A stretch of DNA of 64,000 nucleotides from Tiliqua scincoides (GCF_035046505.1 NC_089826.1:5954536-6018535); one strand, 5' to 3'; counted from the first letter of the stretch, positions 21,186 through 32,855 are shown. Notes: generated by a model from the letters alone, not told the origin. Numbers and translations: made by a program.

Positions 21186-21906
21186 TCAGTACCCAATGTG
21201 GTAACACCATGGCCTTCATTACTGAGGGTGGTCTTTTATACCACTTTATATGTTTGATGGAGTCCTGTTGGACAGGTAGAGGTGGTGACCCCACAGGAAA
21301 CTCAGGACAGGACTTTGGTGGCATTGCTAGTACATTGCATCCCCTCCCCCACAGCACATCACACCCCATGTCATGGCACCCCCTAGCTAATGATGACAAG
21401 CAGTGGGCCCAAGGTTGATGGTGCCTGGCGGGCAGGCATGAAGCGCAACACCCAGAATGAGGTTGGCGGTGACATGATGACATTGGCATGCCAACATCAA
21501 CTGCTTCTGGATTTCGAGCCAATCAAAGCCAGGTGGGGCAGGTGGGAGGGCTTTCCGTCCATGAAGGTCCACTTGCCACTTTGGTCCTCATCACTGACAG
21601 TGATGGTGCCGCCCCCCTGGACCACGTTGTGTGTTGTCGTCCCCCCACGGAGTGCCGCACCTAGGGGGCCAACCCCAGTCACACTGGCCTCACAACACCT
21701 CTAGTGCTGACGCTAATCTCTGGGCATTCACAAGCAGAACAACAAGACAGTGGTCTTCTCTGTTTGCCCCCTGAAGCAATGAAAGCACAGTCACATTTTT
21801 TCAGGGTTCAGGAAGGAGCAAAACGAGGCTGCTTGCTTCAGGGGGAGAGCGCACGCAAGCCAGCCTCCTTGCCTTCTCTTTTATTAACCTCTATTTCAGC
21901 CCAGTA
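21186..21906. other. Unassigned, GC-moderate
   Basis: No recognised element. It may contain the continuation of the dispersed repeat at 21016, but the first copy does not extend this far. Confidence 0.35.
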
Positions 21907-22351
21907 CGTTGGCTCGGTCATGTCGTGAGAATGGATGATGGCCGGATCCCAAAGGATCTCCTCTATGGAGAACTCATGCAAGGAAAGCGCCCTACAGGTA
22001 GACCACAGCTGTGATACAAGGACATCTGCAAGAGGAGGGATCTGAAGGCCTTAGGAGTGGACCTCAACAAGTGGGAAACCCTGGCCTCTGAGCGGCCCGC
22101 TTGGAGGCAGGCTGTGCAGCATGGCCTTTCCCAGTTTGAAGAAACACTTGGCCAACAGGCTGAGACAAAGAGGCAAAGAAGGAAGGCCCACAGCCAGGGA
22201 GACAGACCAGGGACACACTACACTTGCTCCCAGTGTGGAAGGGATTGTCACTCCTGAGTCGGTCTTTTCAGCCACACTAGACGCTGTGCCAGAACCACCA
22301 TCCAGAGCTCGATACCAGAGTCTTTCGAAACTGAAGGTTGCCAACAACACA
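21907..22351 (+). mobile_element. LINE-A, 5'-truncated copy
   Basis: It starts in the LRWLGHVVRMDDG region. It has a 3-bp insertion (agaggaggga), a stop replacing the Arg codon inside the finger (cactcctgagtc), and the CCAGAG-type tail with an (AAC) extension. The protein is otherwise closely similar to the other copies. Confidence 0.88.
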
Positions 22352-22723
22352 AAGATCAGTAGGTAAACACTAAGTTCCTCAGGGGATTTAGAATTTTGTT
22401 GATTCAGCTTGTTTACCCAGTCTGTTCGGTGACTCAGGCATCACCCAGAGTGTGCTCCAAGGGTGGGGATGAGTGCGCTCACTAGATCTGCCATATAAGC
22501 AAAAGGGTAAGGTCCAGTATTTCCCTGATTATTTCCTTCAGCCCCCTACATCCATAAACAAGTTTACTTCCTCTATACATGGAAGCTCCACTTTAATTAA
22601 CCATCATTGCTCCATTTTAACTCCATATAACCATCAGAGCCATTGACTGACCTCTCCTCCACAAATTGTTAAAGCCATCTAAATGAGTGGCCACCATCAC
22701 AAATCGTGGGAAGAAGCTGCGGC
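22352..22723. other. Unassigned
   Basis: No element recognised. Confidence 0.4.
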
Positions 22724-23051
22724 AGGAGGTCTGGTCTAGAGGGTAAAGCCTCCATTTGCCTGAAGATAACATCCACAAGGTTGCCAGTTCGAGGCCACCG
22801 GCACCGTGCAACCTTGAAGCAGCTGACAAGCTGAAGCCGAGCTATTCCATCTGCTCTGAGTGTGGGAGGATGGAGCCCAGAATGTTGCGACCAGATCAAG
22901 AAAGAAACATCTGAATTGTTGTGGCTTGTGAAAGATAGAGCCTTCTTTCAATTGTAAAATTGAAAAAATCCCTACGGGATAAGCCTGCCTATGTAAACCG
23001 CCTTGAATAAAGTCTTGAATAAAGACCAAGAAAGGCGGCATATAAATACCT

Positions 23052-23052
<1 letters not shown>
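22724..23052 (+). mobile_element. Sauria-type tRNA-derived SINE
   Basis: The tRNA-like head has A-box-like tggtctagagggtaaagcct and B-box-like aggttgccagttcgaggcc. The middle part is unique to the family. The 3' region (aaaccgccttgaataaag, aaaggcggcatataaatacc) resembles the BovB 3' end known for squamate Sauria SINEs. It runs straight into an (ATT)n tail. It is the longest and best-preserved tRNA-type SINE here. Confidence 0.8.

Positions 23053-23117
<65 letters not shown>
23053..23117 (+). repeat. (ATT)n microsatellite, SINE tail
   Basis: About 21 uninterrupted ATT units grown from the SINE 3' end. Confidence 0.95.
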
Positions 23118-23120
<3 letters not shown>

Positions 23121-23224
23121 TATGTGCTCTCTCCTTCCTTGGGAAATGTCACAAGTTTTATTAGACCTCATCCTGCTTCTTCAACGTTCCTCAGAGGTTT
23201 AGCTTCCAGGAACCTGTCTGTGAA

Positions 23225-23345
23225 AGGATGTACCATCGGTCAATGTTAAACCACATGATTTGCATGAAGAAGGTCCCAGGTTCAATCTCTGGCATCTCCT
23301 GTTTAAAAAACTATGGGAAAGTTCTCTGAGATCTCTGAGATCTCA
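23225..23345 (+). mobile_element. tRNA-derived SINE remnant
   Basis: B-box-like ggtcccaggttcaatctc followed by tggcatctcctgtttaaa. It is the same family as 26105-26235 and old. Confidence 0.5.
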
Positions 23346-23829
23346 GAGAACTCCTGTCACACTGAGGTGGACAAACCACTGATCTGACTCATTCTGAGTT
23401 CAGTCTCCAAATCGACACCAACATTCTGCTTTAGACAACATTCATTGGCAGCTATGTAGATATGTTGTCTGACTGCCTCTGCACCAGAGTACAGATGAGT
23501 CCTTTATTGCAATACATTGGCCGGGAGAGGTAGAGACAAAGTATTGATGTACCCAGAGAACTGAGTTTGTCGGATCTAAGACCAAATCCCTCCTCTGTTA
23601 TTGACTCTCTATGCGACCTTGAGCTAATGTCTCTCTCGTGCCCTCCGTTGTCATTGCCTCCATGCGCATGTTGGTTTTCCCTGCTGTGCCGCTAAGGTCT
23701 CTGGCCAAATTAATTTTGCAGGTTTCTGTAGCATGTCACCTGGTGTGCATTTAAACATGAGAAACATGCACACAAACTAAATCCCCATGTGACGATGCAG
23801 CAGAGCTGGAGTTGGCTACGCTACATCTC
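23346..23829. other. Unassigned
   Basis: Only a small palindrome, gagatctctgagatctc (about 23328-23345), at the left edge; otherwise nothing recognised. Confidence 0.4.
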
Positions 23830-24140
23830 ATGGGGGATTTTTTCACGGCTGAAGGTATCCTTAGGGTAAGGGGACATTTGTCCTTTTCCCCAAGGTAAGC
23901 CCCAGCAGCTTCAATGGGTCAACTCGGACCTGCACCATCTATAAAGCCAACACAAGTCCATGTTGATCTCTGTAGATGCATCAGGCCCGGGAAGGGGGCT
24001 TGGTTATGGCCTGTGCTGGTTCTGCTTCTTCTGCTCCCCTCCTGGGCCCGATCCACCCACCTCTGCTCCATCGCTGACCCATTCTGTCCATTCCAGCACC
24101 TTCCCATGGACATGTCCGGGCCTTGCACCTTCACAGAGAG
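23830..24140. mobile_element. GC-rich MITE fragment, CCCAATCCTGA family
   Basis: It shares ggggacatttgtcc, ccccaaggtaagcccc, gggtcaactcggacctgcac and cccgatccaccca with the copies at 35271, 41600 and 53085. The ends are not clear. Confidence 0.5.
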
Positions 24141-24151
24141 TTTTACAGCAC

Positions 24152-25060
24152 TTTATCTTGTCTGATCGGAAGTTAAGCAGGCTCAGGCCTGGTTAGTACT
24201 TGGATGGGAGACCGCCTGGGAATACTGGGGGCTGTAGGCTTATACCATGATCTCGGAAGCTAAGCAGGGTCAGGCCCGGATAGTACTTGGATGGGAGACC
24301 GCCTGGGAATACCGGGTGCTGTAGGCTTATACCATGATCTCGGAAGCTAAGCAGGGTCAGGCCTGGTTAGTACTTGGATGGGAGACCGCCTGGGAATACC
24401 GAGTGCTGTAGGCTTATACCATGATCTCGGAAGCTAAGCAGGGTCAGGCCCAGATAGTACTTGGATGGGAGACCGCCTGGCAATACCGCGTGCTGTAGGC
24501 TTATACCATGATCTCGGAAGCTAAGCAGGGTCAGGCCTGGTTAGTACTTGGATGGGAGACCGCCTGGGAATACTGGGGGCTGTAGGCTTATACCATGATC
24601 TCGGAAGTTAAGCAGGCTCAGGCCTGGTTAGTACTTGGATGGGAGACCACCTGGGAATACTGGGGGCTGTAGGCTTATACCATGATCTCGGAAGTTAAGC
24701 AGGCTCAGGCCTGGTTAGTACCTGGATGGGAGACCGCCTGGGAATACCGGGTGCTGTAGGCTTATACCATGATCTCGGAAGCTAAGCAGGGTCAGGCCCG
24801 GTTAGTACTTGGATGGGAGACCACCTGGGAATACCGGGGGCTGTAGGCTTATACCATGATCTCGGAAGTTAAGCAGGCTCAGGCCTGGTTAGTACTTGGA
24901 TGGGAGACCACCTGGGAATACCGGGTGCTGTAGGCTTATACCATGATCTCGGAAGCTAAGCAGGGTCAGGCCCGGTTAGTACTTGGATGGGAGACCGCCT
25001 GGGAATACCGGGTGCTGTAGGCTTCTACCATAGTCTCTCGAGACTGAAGGTTGTCAACCA
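24152..25060 (+). repeat. 5S-derived SINE expanded to ten tandem 5S units
   Basis: After a partial first unit, boundaries (ccat|gatctcgg) lie at 24249, 24336, 24423, 24510, 24597, 24684, 24771, 24858 and 24945. The LINE-A-type tail (ccat|agtctctcgagact) begins at 25032. Every interval is exactly 87 bp: 80 nt equal to 5S rRNA nucleotides 41-120 plus the 7-bp ataccat. Each unit retains the 5S A box, intermediate element and C box. Unit variants alternate (ggaagttaagcaggctc against ggaagctaagcagggtc), so expansion involved multi-unit blocks. There is only one LINE-A tail, at the extreme 3' end. Confidence 0.95.
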
Positions 25061-26104
25061 TTTGAGCCTGTGCTAGCAGAACTTGCTAGCAGAACGTCCA
25101 CTGGCAAGGCCCTTCAATAGGATTGGGCTGTTCCTCTGTCTTGTTAGTGACAAATATCCCACTCATGTAGTGGATGGGTGGACATTCTATGAATTCCCGC
25201 ACCACCCCGGCAAGGTTCTCCCTTGTCTTCCGCACACCTCATTAGTGAGCTTTGGCTTTTCACTGTGGCTTATAGGATACTTTTAAATAATGTTCAAGCT
25301 GCACCTCTTTTATGCCATGACAATTATTTTCGAAGTGCCCATATTTTTTATCCACATTCCAGCTCTCGTTCCTTAACTAGCATTTCCAAACAGCTGTTCC
25401 TTCCTCTCTGAATTGCTCTTGTTTTATAATCATCACTAATGAGCCGACAAGACTCCCGCCACAGCCCCCCTAGCTATAATAAACAATGGAACAGGGATTT
25501 CACACTTACCTTCGGCTTAGATGCCTTGTAAAGTGCCAAACCGCGAACAGGTGCAGCTGCCTCCCTTCCCCAAAAGTGGGAAGGGAATTTTCTGCCTCTT
25601 ACGGAACAGAGTCGCAGTGAAGACTTTATGAATGTCCTGGGAAAGGAGGAGGGGATGAGCAGCCATGCCACTCAAGCCTTTCCACACAACAACCCACTCA
25701 CATCTGTTGCGACCATCACCGTCCTGGTCTCAAGACTCATCCAAAAAGTACTTCCACAACTTCTCTGCCCAGATGTCCTTGCAGATGTCCCAGACTTCTC
25801 CCTTCGAGGCTTCATTTTCTCCGGCATTGAAATGCTGCAGAAGTTCCATCCTGGTAATGGCTTGACTTGGAAAAACCCAGTTTCCTCTTCCCAAACTTAG
25901 CCATGATTCTGAACCAGGAACAGAGCACACTCCACCAATTTGCACTTGTGTTTGGCTTAAGGATGTGGCAAATGTCTGAGATCGTTGTTTTGGGGAGCAA
26001 AAATCACATTGTCACAGCTGCAGATGACTGCCTTGAGTGTGCAGAAGTGTCTTGAGGATGGCAGCAGGTTTCCAAATATTTAGGGCAAGTAGGCAGAAAC
26101 AGAA
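25061..26104. other. Unassigned
   Basis: No repeat recognised. 25640-25900 is open on both strands; the plus frame reads leucine-rich text (VSRLIQKVLPQLL) and the minus frame an acidic helix-like stretch (MELLQHFNAGENEASKGEVW). I recognise neither. A decayed retrocopy is possible but not shown. Confidence 0.35.
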
Positions 26105-26235
26105 GGAAGCTTAGTGGTGGAGGGAGTGGAGAGTCCCAGGTTCAATTCCTGGCATCTCCAGTTCAAATAATCAAGGAGACGGTAATGGGAGAGACCTCTG
26201 CCAGAGACTCTGGAGAGCTACTGCCAATTGGAAGG
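26105..26235 (+). mobile_element. tRNA-derived SINE remnant
   Basis: B-box-like agtcccaggttcaattcc, then tggcatctccagttcaaat and gagacctctgccagagactc. It is a common reptile SINE pattern and old. Confidence 0.55.
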
Positions 26236-26539
26236 TCCTGTCCCATATCACCACATCCCTGTGACTTCCCCCAATCCTAATCCCCGACACTGGACGCAAT
26301 GCAGCTGTGAGACCAGGAGTGGAAGCTGCATGTTTTGGTGGCAAGGTGACCAGACCACCTTGGAGAGCTAAGTAAAAATATTTTTTTTACATACCTCTCC
26401 TTAATCTGCCTGGCTGTCAATGGTTCTGCTTCAACAGAAGCAGATCTTCTGTCAGTTTGTGAGAGTCTTCTCCTGAGCACAGCAGAAGACCAAGTTCTTC
26501 ATATCACCAGACCTGGGCAATCCAGAAAAGTTATTACTT

Positions 26540-26655
26540 TACCCGGTGTGTAATTAGTCTGTGGAACTCCTTGCCACAGGACATGATGATGGCATTTAGC
26601 CTAGATGTCTTCAAGGGGATTGGACAGATTTCTGAAGGTTGGTGCACGAATGTGC
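26540..26655 (+). mobile_element. Old LINE-B (CR1-type) ORF2 end
   Basis: The text tgtggaactccttgccacag followed by gatgtcttcaaggggattgg reads as the WNSLPQD...FK motif near the CR1/L3 ORF2 C-terminus. It is far more diverged than the bodies at 42 and 50 kb. Confidence 0.6.
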
Positions 26656-27309
26656 GTTGTCCTCTCACCGTGGCACAAAAGCACCTTATGGCACTTTTGC
26701 AACAGCACAAGGGATTTGCACTGGCCTAAGGGCTGGTTTGGATTGCACTCTGAAAGCAAATAGACTGTAGGCAAAAGTGGAAAAGTAATGTTCTGTTTCC
26801 TCCCCCCCCCCCTATATTGAGAAGCTCCACCACGACACAGGTTTTTAGATAGATTGGATAGTGTACCATCAGATATTGTCATCAAGGCTCAGGCAAACTG
26901 GTGATCAGCCTAATATTTATGCTCCAGCCCATAAACTGTGGTGCTCTGAGTGGGAGAATTTTCAAAGTAAAGTTAAAAGAGTAGAAACATTTCAAAAGTA
27001 TGTCATGTTTGATTTGTTCTAAGTTGGGAAATAAGATTTTTCATTAAGGCAACAACACACATCTTATTTTGGAGAAGTGATGATGAATGCCATTTTTAAA
27101 CTATAACAATTATGGCAGCTACTAAAAAAAAAAAAAGATTAATTGTTCACGGATTCAGTTCTCAGTGCACTGCCTATCAGACACAACAAATGAATTTTTA
27201 TAGTATGTTGCATTTCTGAAGATGTGGTCCCGCATGTAGCCCATCAGTAAGAGAGGTGTGGAACCCCCCCCCCCCCCCGAGAAATGTTGCTAATTTATTG
27301 AAATTGACT
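26656..27309. other. Unassigned
   Basis: A C-run at 27266-27279 and an A-run at 27124-27136; no element or gene recognised. Confidence 0.4.
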
Positions 27310-27440
27310 GAATGTTCATTCATTTGTATGCTCTTCTTTTCCCAGCCTGCTCTCAATTTTGGAGTGGCTGACAAGATTTAAGTAGAAAACAATAAAAGGA
27401 GTTGAAATGTCACAACAAAACAAACACACACAACAAGAGA
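27310..27440 (-). mobile_element. BovB/L2-like 3' tail, minus strand
   Basis: Catttgtatgctcttctttt followed by aaacaataaaaggagttgaa is the reverse of AATAAAT-type tails. Weak. Confidence 0.35.
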
Positions 27441-27715
27441 TTAAATAAAAGGGACTTATTATAGCAACTTTTCTAAAGGCACTGCCGCTCGCAAAGAGCT
27501 GATTGAAAGAAAGGATTTACTGAAATTCCATGGAAGTTCCTGCAGATATTACACTTGCTCCTGTCACCCACCCCCAGAAAGCAATAAACACTACAAATTT
27601 CACATTAGACCAAATTCAGTGGCTTTGAAAATTCTATTAAAGCGAGGACTGAATCAAACTGTCCCTTTCCTTCATTTTGCTGCTACATTCATGGGTGGTC
27701 AATTGGGGCAATTTA

Positions 27716-28215
27716 CAGCCCAATCCTGAAGACAGCACTTAGCCTCGGTGCCAGCTGCATGCGTCACGCATACCATAAAGCACCTTCGCGGTGCCCAGCA
27801 AGGAGTAAGCGCCGTCACTGGGCCAGCCTCAGCGCCACAAAGCGAATGTCGCACTGGAGGTAAGTGGGCCTGTCGGGCAGCAGTGCGGTTTTTTGGGGCA
27901 TGGGATGGACGGAACTGGGGGAGGGGAGGATCAGGCCCATGAGTGGAGTGGAGACAGCGGCAGCATCTGCCGCCGCATCCTGGAATCCTCCCCCCTCCAC
28001 GATAGCTTAGCCTCCTTGACTCTGTGCCCGTTAAAACTTGCCACTCTGATGGCCAACGACTTTTTCACCTTTTTTCCTCCTTTTCAAGAAAAAAAGGCAA
28101 AAAAGTGGTCAGCCGCTCAGAGGACCCATGAGGTATCCCCCCCCCGCATTCATACCCCCTTAGGCGTGGTAAGGGGGCCACTGTACTCCCAGGCCCACCT
28201 TAGCTACATCACTGA
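27716..28215. mobile_element. Composite of two GC-rich MITE types
   Basis: The left end cagcccaatcctgaagaca fits the CCCAATCCTGA family. Near 28170-28215 the text ccaccttagctacatcactga fits the right end of the CAGTGGTGTAGCTA family. Boundaries between them are not resolved. Confidence 0.45.
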
Positions 28216-29635
28216 CCATCACTGCCAAGAGAGCAGGTGGGGAGCCGTACAGTTATCCTTGCAACAAGGAGAGTCGTCTTCACTTGTTGTTGCTTCCTGA
28301 TCCCTCCTTAACTCCACATCCAGGCATGGAGATATCTTTTAGCCCTGCCAAGTCACTGCCTTGACTTCAATGTCTATGCCCACCCGTAAAGAGACGGAAT
28401 AAGGGTAGATCAAAACGACAGGTTTGATCACCAAATTTTTGTCCTTTGCACACTGGTCCAAAATTGACATGTAGGGATGTAGCGATGTCAGAGTGAACCA
28501 GGTGCTCCAATTGGGCAGGGGGTGGGGAGGAGGTTAGGCTGATCTCACTCCCCATCACTTGATGAACCAGATCAGGTTCCGCATCATCCAGTACAGCCCA
28601 TAAACTGGATTATATAGCCACCAAAAATGCCTTTTTTTGTGTGAGAAAGCAGAGTGTACTGGGGATCAAATTCTATCTGACAACAAAAGAGATCACCAGC
28701 TGAACGTGACATCTTTTGTTTTCTCCATTTTTCCCCCTCTAGCAAAGGTACAGTAAATTGGGATGGAGGTCGCATGAAAACCATTGTTGTCAAAGGGAAT
28801 AATATCCCCCAAATGCTCTACTTTCTCTGACAAAAGGTCATTCTTCATGGGTTTTTTTCTTCTCCGCCGACAAATCCCATTGGTCTTGTTACAGCTGGTG
28901 GTTGACTAACATCAGCTACCTTCAGCTGAAAAAAACAAACAAAAAAGTGTTAAGCAGGAGCATCGTCAGTTACTTTGAGAGGGGAAAGAAACGGAGTGTT
29001 AAACCCCTTGTTCTTTAACACACATTTCCCAGGCAAACCTGTGAACTTTACAAGCTGTGATTTATATTGGTATTAACAAAGGTCAAAGGAAAGATTGAAG
29101 AGGTGCCCATAAAACCTACAGACGTACAGCAGCTGAGAAAAGTGACATTGTCGCAACAAGAGGGAGAGAGAGAGAGTTTCAAATGTGGGCTAATGAGTCC
29201 AAAAAATTATTGTACAGAATCTAACACAGTTGACCTTTGGCTTGTGGATGGGAGTTTGACTAGGGAGGGTTAAAGGGTACCAAAATCTGCATTGCTTAAA
29301 AAAAAATTGCACAGATGATGATGATGATGATTACACCGTTCAACACACATTTTGTTGTTGTAAAAGTTAGACCTGTTCTTGGGTACATTTGGGGTGCTAA
29401 ATCTAAAACACAGATCCCAGCAGCACCTACATCAGCATATTGGCTGAAAGGACAACCTGCTAAACACCAGTTAAGAATTGAAGAAGAAAATCCAAAAATG
29501 GCATCAGTTTTGCCTGATTGGCTCTAGTTTAGGGGATATGGCATAACTACCTTACATGCTGATTCAAGCACCTTTGTCATGAGTAAGCCATGGCATTGGC
29601 TTCCTCACAAGGAAGCCACTTGAATTGACCTAGGA
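28216..29635. other. Unassigned
   Basis: About 1.4 kb without clear elements. A short (GAT)n run is at 29315-29331. Confidence 0.4.
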
Positions 29636-29885
29636 TCATAGAATCTTAAGAGTTGGAAGGGAGCCACAAGGTCATCTAGTCCAACCCCCTGCCTGTAGCA
29701 GGAAATCCTCATAGAGCGTCTCAAGCAGGTGCTTGTCAAATCTCTGCTTGAAGATTTCCAGTGACAGAGAGTCCACCACCCCCCTTGGCAATCTGTTCCA
29801 CTGCCGAACTGCCCTGAACATCAGGATTTTTTTTTCCTGATGTCCAATCAGAATATCTTCTCTTCTAGTTTGTACCCATTGCATA
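29636..29885 (-). mobile_element. CR1 LINE 3' end
   Basis: On the minus strand the frame reads WNRLPRGVVDSLSLEIFKQR, the C-terminal motif of chicken-like CR1 ORF2. It is followed by the 3' UTR ggttggactagatgacc and end motif gattctatgatc. This is a different CR1 subtype from LINE-B. Confidence 0.85.
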
Positions 29886-30199
29886 TGAGGCGGCTATGCC
29901 GTCCCCACCGAACTTGAGCCAATCAGGCGACACCAATGCAATTTTTGGATTTGGCATCCCAAAAATATCCTAAACTTGTTCAAAGTTTCCTTGGCAACTA
30001 AAAAAAAAAGATTCTTTTGCAGGCCAATGTTGATGATGATAAGAATAATAGCCAAAGTGTGTTTTATTGATTTTATTTCTTCCAATTGATTTTGGAACAT
30101 ATAGACCATTTATTCTACCCTCTATAAGTTCTCTTACAGGGGATCTGCAAGTCACTTGTGTTGCACTAATTTCTGCGCTTAGTTTTCAAAGCAGAAACT
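29886..30199. other. Unassigned
   Basis: Only an A-run at 30000-30009; nothing else recognised. Confidence 0.4.
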
Positions 30200-30380
30200 A
30201 CACTGGCGCTTAAACCATCAACTTTATTTCCCCGGGTAACAGCTTCCCAAAGGTAGCCGTGTCATTTTTATCGAAGCAAAAACAGCGAAGAGTCTTGTAG
30301 CAGCTAAAAGGCCAGCACATTTATTTTCACCGGAATGTTCACGGGCTGCACTCTGCTTCATCGGAAGTTGTATCTGATGA
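30200..30380. mobile_element. Old amniote interspersed repeat
   Basis: The text aggtagccgtgtcatttt, gaagcaaaaacagcgaagag, cttgtagca and ctgcttcatcgga matches a pattern common in turtles and other reptiles. I do not assign a class. Confidence 0.5.
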
Positions 30381-30626
30381 AGTGGCCTGTCATCCACCAA
30401 AGCTGCCTTGCAGGGGAGAAACGATATTTAAGGTGACCCAGGACTCTTGCTGTTTCGGCTTTTCGAAGCGGCAGTGATGTTTTCCGACCCTTTAGGCGTG
30501 GAGATCTATAGGTGCTTCCACCTTGTGTGCCTTTCAAGAACCTGAAATGAAACAGTCCAACAAGAGTTTTAAAATAAATAAATAAATAATGACATGATAC
30601 GACACGACTCACTCTGTGCTGTAAAG

Positions 30627-31051
30627 CAGTTGTTCCCAAACTGGTGGGTTACGACCCACCAGGGGAACCAGATGAGGGTCACTTAAGAGGAGCGACACCA
30701 AAATGAGCTCCCCAATGCACTGTAGCAATTATGGCACTGCCAGGACCAAGGGGCTTTTACACCTACCTTGGGGGGGGGGTCCACACTGGCTTCCTATGGG
30801 CCTTTGTGCTCCTCAAAACAACTGTTCCCGGCGATTGTGACCCACTGAATGTTTTAGATTTGCAACCCGGAGCAGGGAGGCCCACAGAGGGGGCTGTGAG
30901 CCTCCCGCACTCGGCCGGAAGCCAGCATGACCTCCCCAGGTAGGTGTAAAAGCCCCGTGGTCCCAGCACTGTCACAATCACCATAGTGCTATCACCATCC
31001 CCGCTCCTGTCAATACTTACCGCAGTCCCAAAGTCCAAGTACAAACCACTG
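30627..31051. mobile_element. hAT-type fold-back MITE
   Basis: It starts cagttgttcccaaactgg and ends caaaccactg. Flanking 8-mers ctgtaaag (30619-30626) and ctgtagag (31052-31059) match at 7 of 8. Inside, tgccaggaccaaggggcttttacacctacctt is mirrored by the complementary sequence near 30938-30970, giving an internal hairpin of about 30 bp per arm. It is non-coding. Confidence 0.75.
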
Positions 31052-31068
31052 CTGTAGAGTCTTTAGAT

Positions 31069-31442
31069 CAGGGGTGCTCAATAAGTGGATCACGATCTAC
31101 CGGTAGATCGCGAGGCAAAATGAGTAGATCACGGAGTGCCGACGCCCCCCCTTTCAGGTGCCTCTGGGAGGAAACGCCAGGAGTAAGGCCCATTGTACTC
31201 AATGGGGCTTACTCCCAGGTAAGTGTGGCTAGGATTGCAGCCTCACAGCCTAATCCTAGGCATGCCTACTCAGGAGTAAGTCCTGTTATACTCAGAGGAG
31301 CTCAAGGTACACCAACATACATTGTACACATAAATGTTGTATGTTATGATGGCGCGAACATTGTAAAAAAAACTCTGGTAGATCTCCGGGCCTTGCTGGG
31401 TTTCAAAGTAGCTCTCGAGCCAAAAAAGTGTGAGCACCCCTG
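31069..31442. mobile_element. hAT-type MITE with a nested MITE
   Basis: Ends are CAGGGGTGCTCA and TGAGCACCCCTG. The target duplication ctttagat is perfect (31061-31068, 31443-31450). Bases 31168-31290 belong to the GGGCTGCAATCCTA MITE family (gtaaggcccattgtactcaa, tggctaggattgcagcc). Confidence 0.85.
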
Positions 31443-31450
31443 CTTTAGAT

Positions 31451-32050
31451 TTCTCTGTGAAACTTTTTCTCTGTGTTAGCTCAAAAGCTCTGTCAGCCCT
31501 AAACTGACTTTTTAAAAAAATAAAAAAAATAAAAAAGCATTTTAAAATCTATCCAAGGACGTTCCCTCTGCATTGACTATCTATTCTAAGAGGGGCTTGG
31601 AAGAGCATTACAGCATATACATTCCTTGGCAGTGGGTTGGTTAAATCATTTCAAGGTACGGAGAGGCAATGCTGCTCTCACCATAAAGAGCCTCTCAATT
31701 TGCAGTTCGCATTACTTGTTATGAGACGTTCCTATAAAACGACAACGGCAGCGCTCCACTATATGCGCAAATGGCTTAAAAGCATTTAGAGGCAATGGCA
31801 GAAGGTGTCATAATTGCATTGTGGAATGGCCTGGATTTGCGTAGCCGAAAAATGAAATCTGAACAGATGTGACGGCCTTGACATTTCAACCTTGCGACCT
31901 GAATTTTTGACAGGGATGATTTCCTTTGAAAGGTCACACACTTGGGGTCCAGAATTTTCATCACCCACCATCTGATAGTTCAGAGTTCTGTCGTTGTCAG
32001 GGGTCCCTTCCCCAGAGGTCTTGGAGAATGTGGCCTTGAATAGCTCTGCT
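31451..32050. other. Unassigned
   Basis: Low-complexity A-rich run 31512-31540; remainder single copy by eye. Confidence 0.4.
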
Positions 32051-32051
32051 A

Positions 32052-32195
32052 CATAAGAAGAGCCCTGCTGGATCAGGCCATAGGTCCATCTAGTCCAGCT
32101 TCCTGAATTTCACAGCAGCCCACCAGATGCCACAAGACCACAAGATATTTGCATTTTGTTGCCACTCACCCTGCATCTGGCATTTTATTTACCCT
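32052..32195 (-). mobile_element. LINE-B (CR1-type) 3' UTR
   Basis: The reverse of the LINE-B 3' block (acataagaagagccctgctg, gatcaggccataggtccatc, agtccagcttcctga), continuing to ctgcatctggcat. It is an older subtype. Confidence 0.75.
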
Positions 32196-32465
32196 CGCAC
32201 CCCCCCCCCCCCAACAAAGACACCAGACTGGGCTTGGGTTTAACTTGGGCCACTTTATTAAACAAAAGTGACATTCACAACCCTAACCACATTCTGAGTA
32301 CCATGCAATATTAAATCCAGAGTCACCTGTCCCCTGGTGGGCTGCTTGACTAGCTGCTCTAAGGCACAGTCATTTCGCCTATCAAGAAATCCAGTCTCTC
32401 TTTCTTGTCCAGAGCATGAATTGACCCAGTCGATATGAGGATAATTGGTCCCCCATGATTACAAC
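32196..32465 (-). mobile_element. Possible solo LTR (fossil)
   Basis: On the minus strand the piece begins near tgtaatcatgggggacc, has a polyadenylation signal AATAAA followed by gtggcccaagttaaac, and ends around a G-run. That layout suits a solo LTR of a Gypsy-like or other LTR retroelement. Terminal duplications were not found, so the call is tentative. Confidence 0.3.
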
Positions 32466-32513
32466 CCTCTCTGATGCTCCAAATTGCATCTGGGGACACA
32501 ATTATCATTATTA

Positions 32514-32740
32514 ACAGTATTTATATACCGCTTTTCAACTAAAAGTTCACAAAGCGGTTTACAGAGAAAAATCAAATCACTAAATGGCTCCCTGTCCCAA
32601 AAGGGCTCACAATCTAAAAAGATGCAAATGAATACCAGCAGAAGGCCACTAGAACAGTGCTGGGGTGAGATGGGCCAGTTACTCTCCACCTGCTAAAAAA
32701 GGAGCACCCATGTGGAAAAGTGCCTCTTACCCAATTAGCA
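32514..32740 (-). mobile_element. L2/BovB-like 3' tail, minus strand
   Basis: The complement ends cgctttgtgaacttttagtt, gaaaagcggtatataaat and actgttaat, typical of reptile LINE/SINE 3' ends of the GCGGTATATAAAT type. Confidence 0.6.
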
Positions 32741-32855
32741 CTGTTTACACAATTACACTTACACAATGCACTGTTGTATCAAGAGAGACAACGGGGGTAG
32801 CTCCTCACCAGCCGTTCTGTGACACGTCCATCATATATGTTCTAAGGGGCTAGAG

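Noticed and set aside
22724-23052. A functional tRNA gene
   Set aside because: The A- and B-box-like elements belong to a SINE head. There is no foldable acceptor stem, and a SINE body and (ATT)n tail follow.
24152-25060. A cluster of 5S rRNA genes
   Set aside because: Units lack the first 40 nucleotides of 5S, have no T-run terminators or spacers, and the array ends in a LINE-type tail. These are retroposon units.
25640-25945. Possible decayed retrocopy of a cellular gene, open on both strands
   Set aside because: Neither frame matches a protein I recognise, and there is no poly(A) tail or target duplication.
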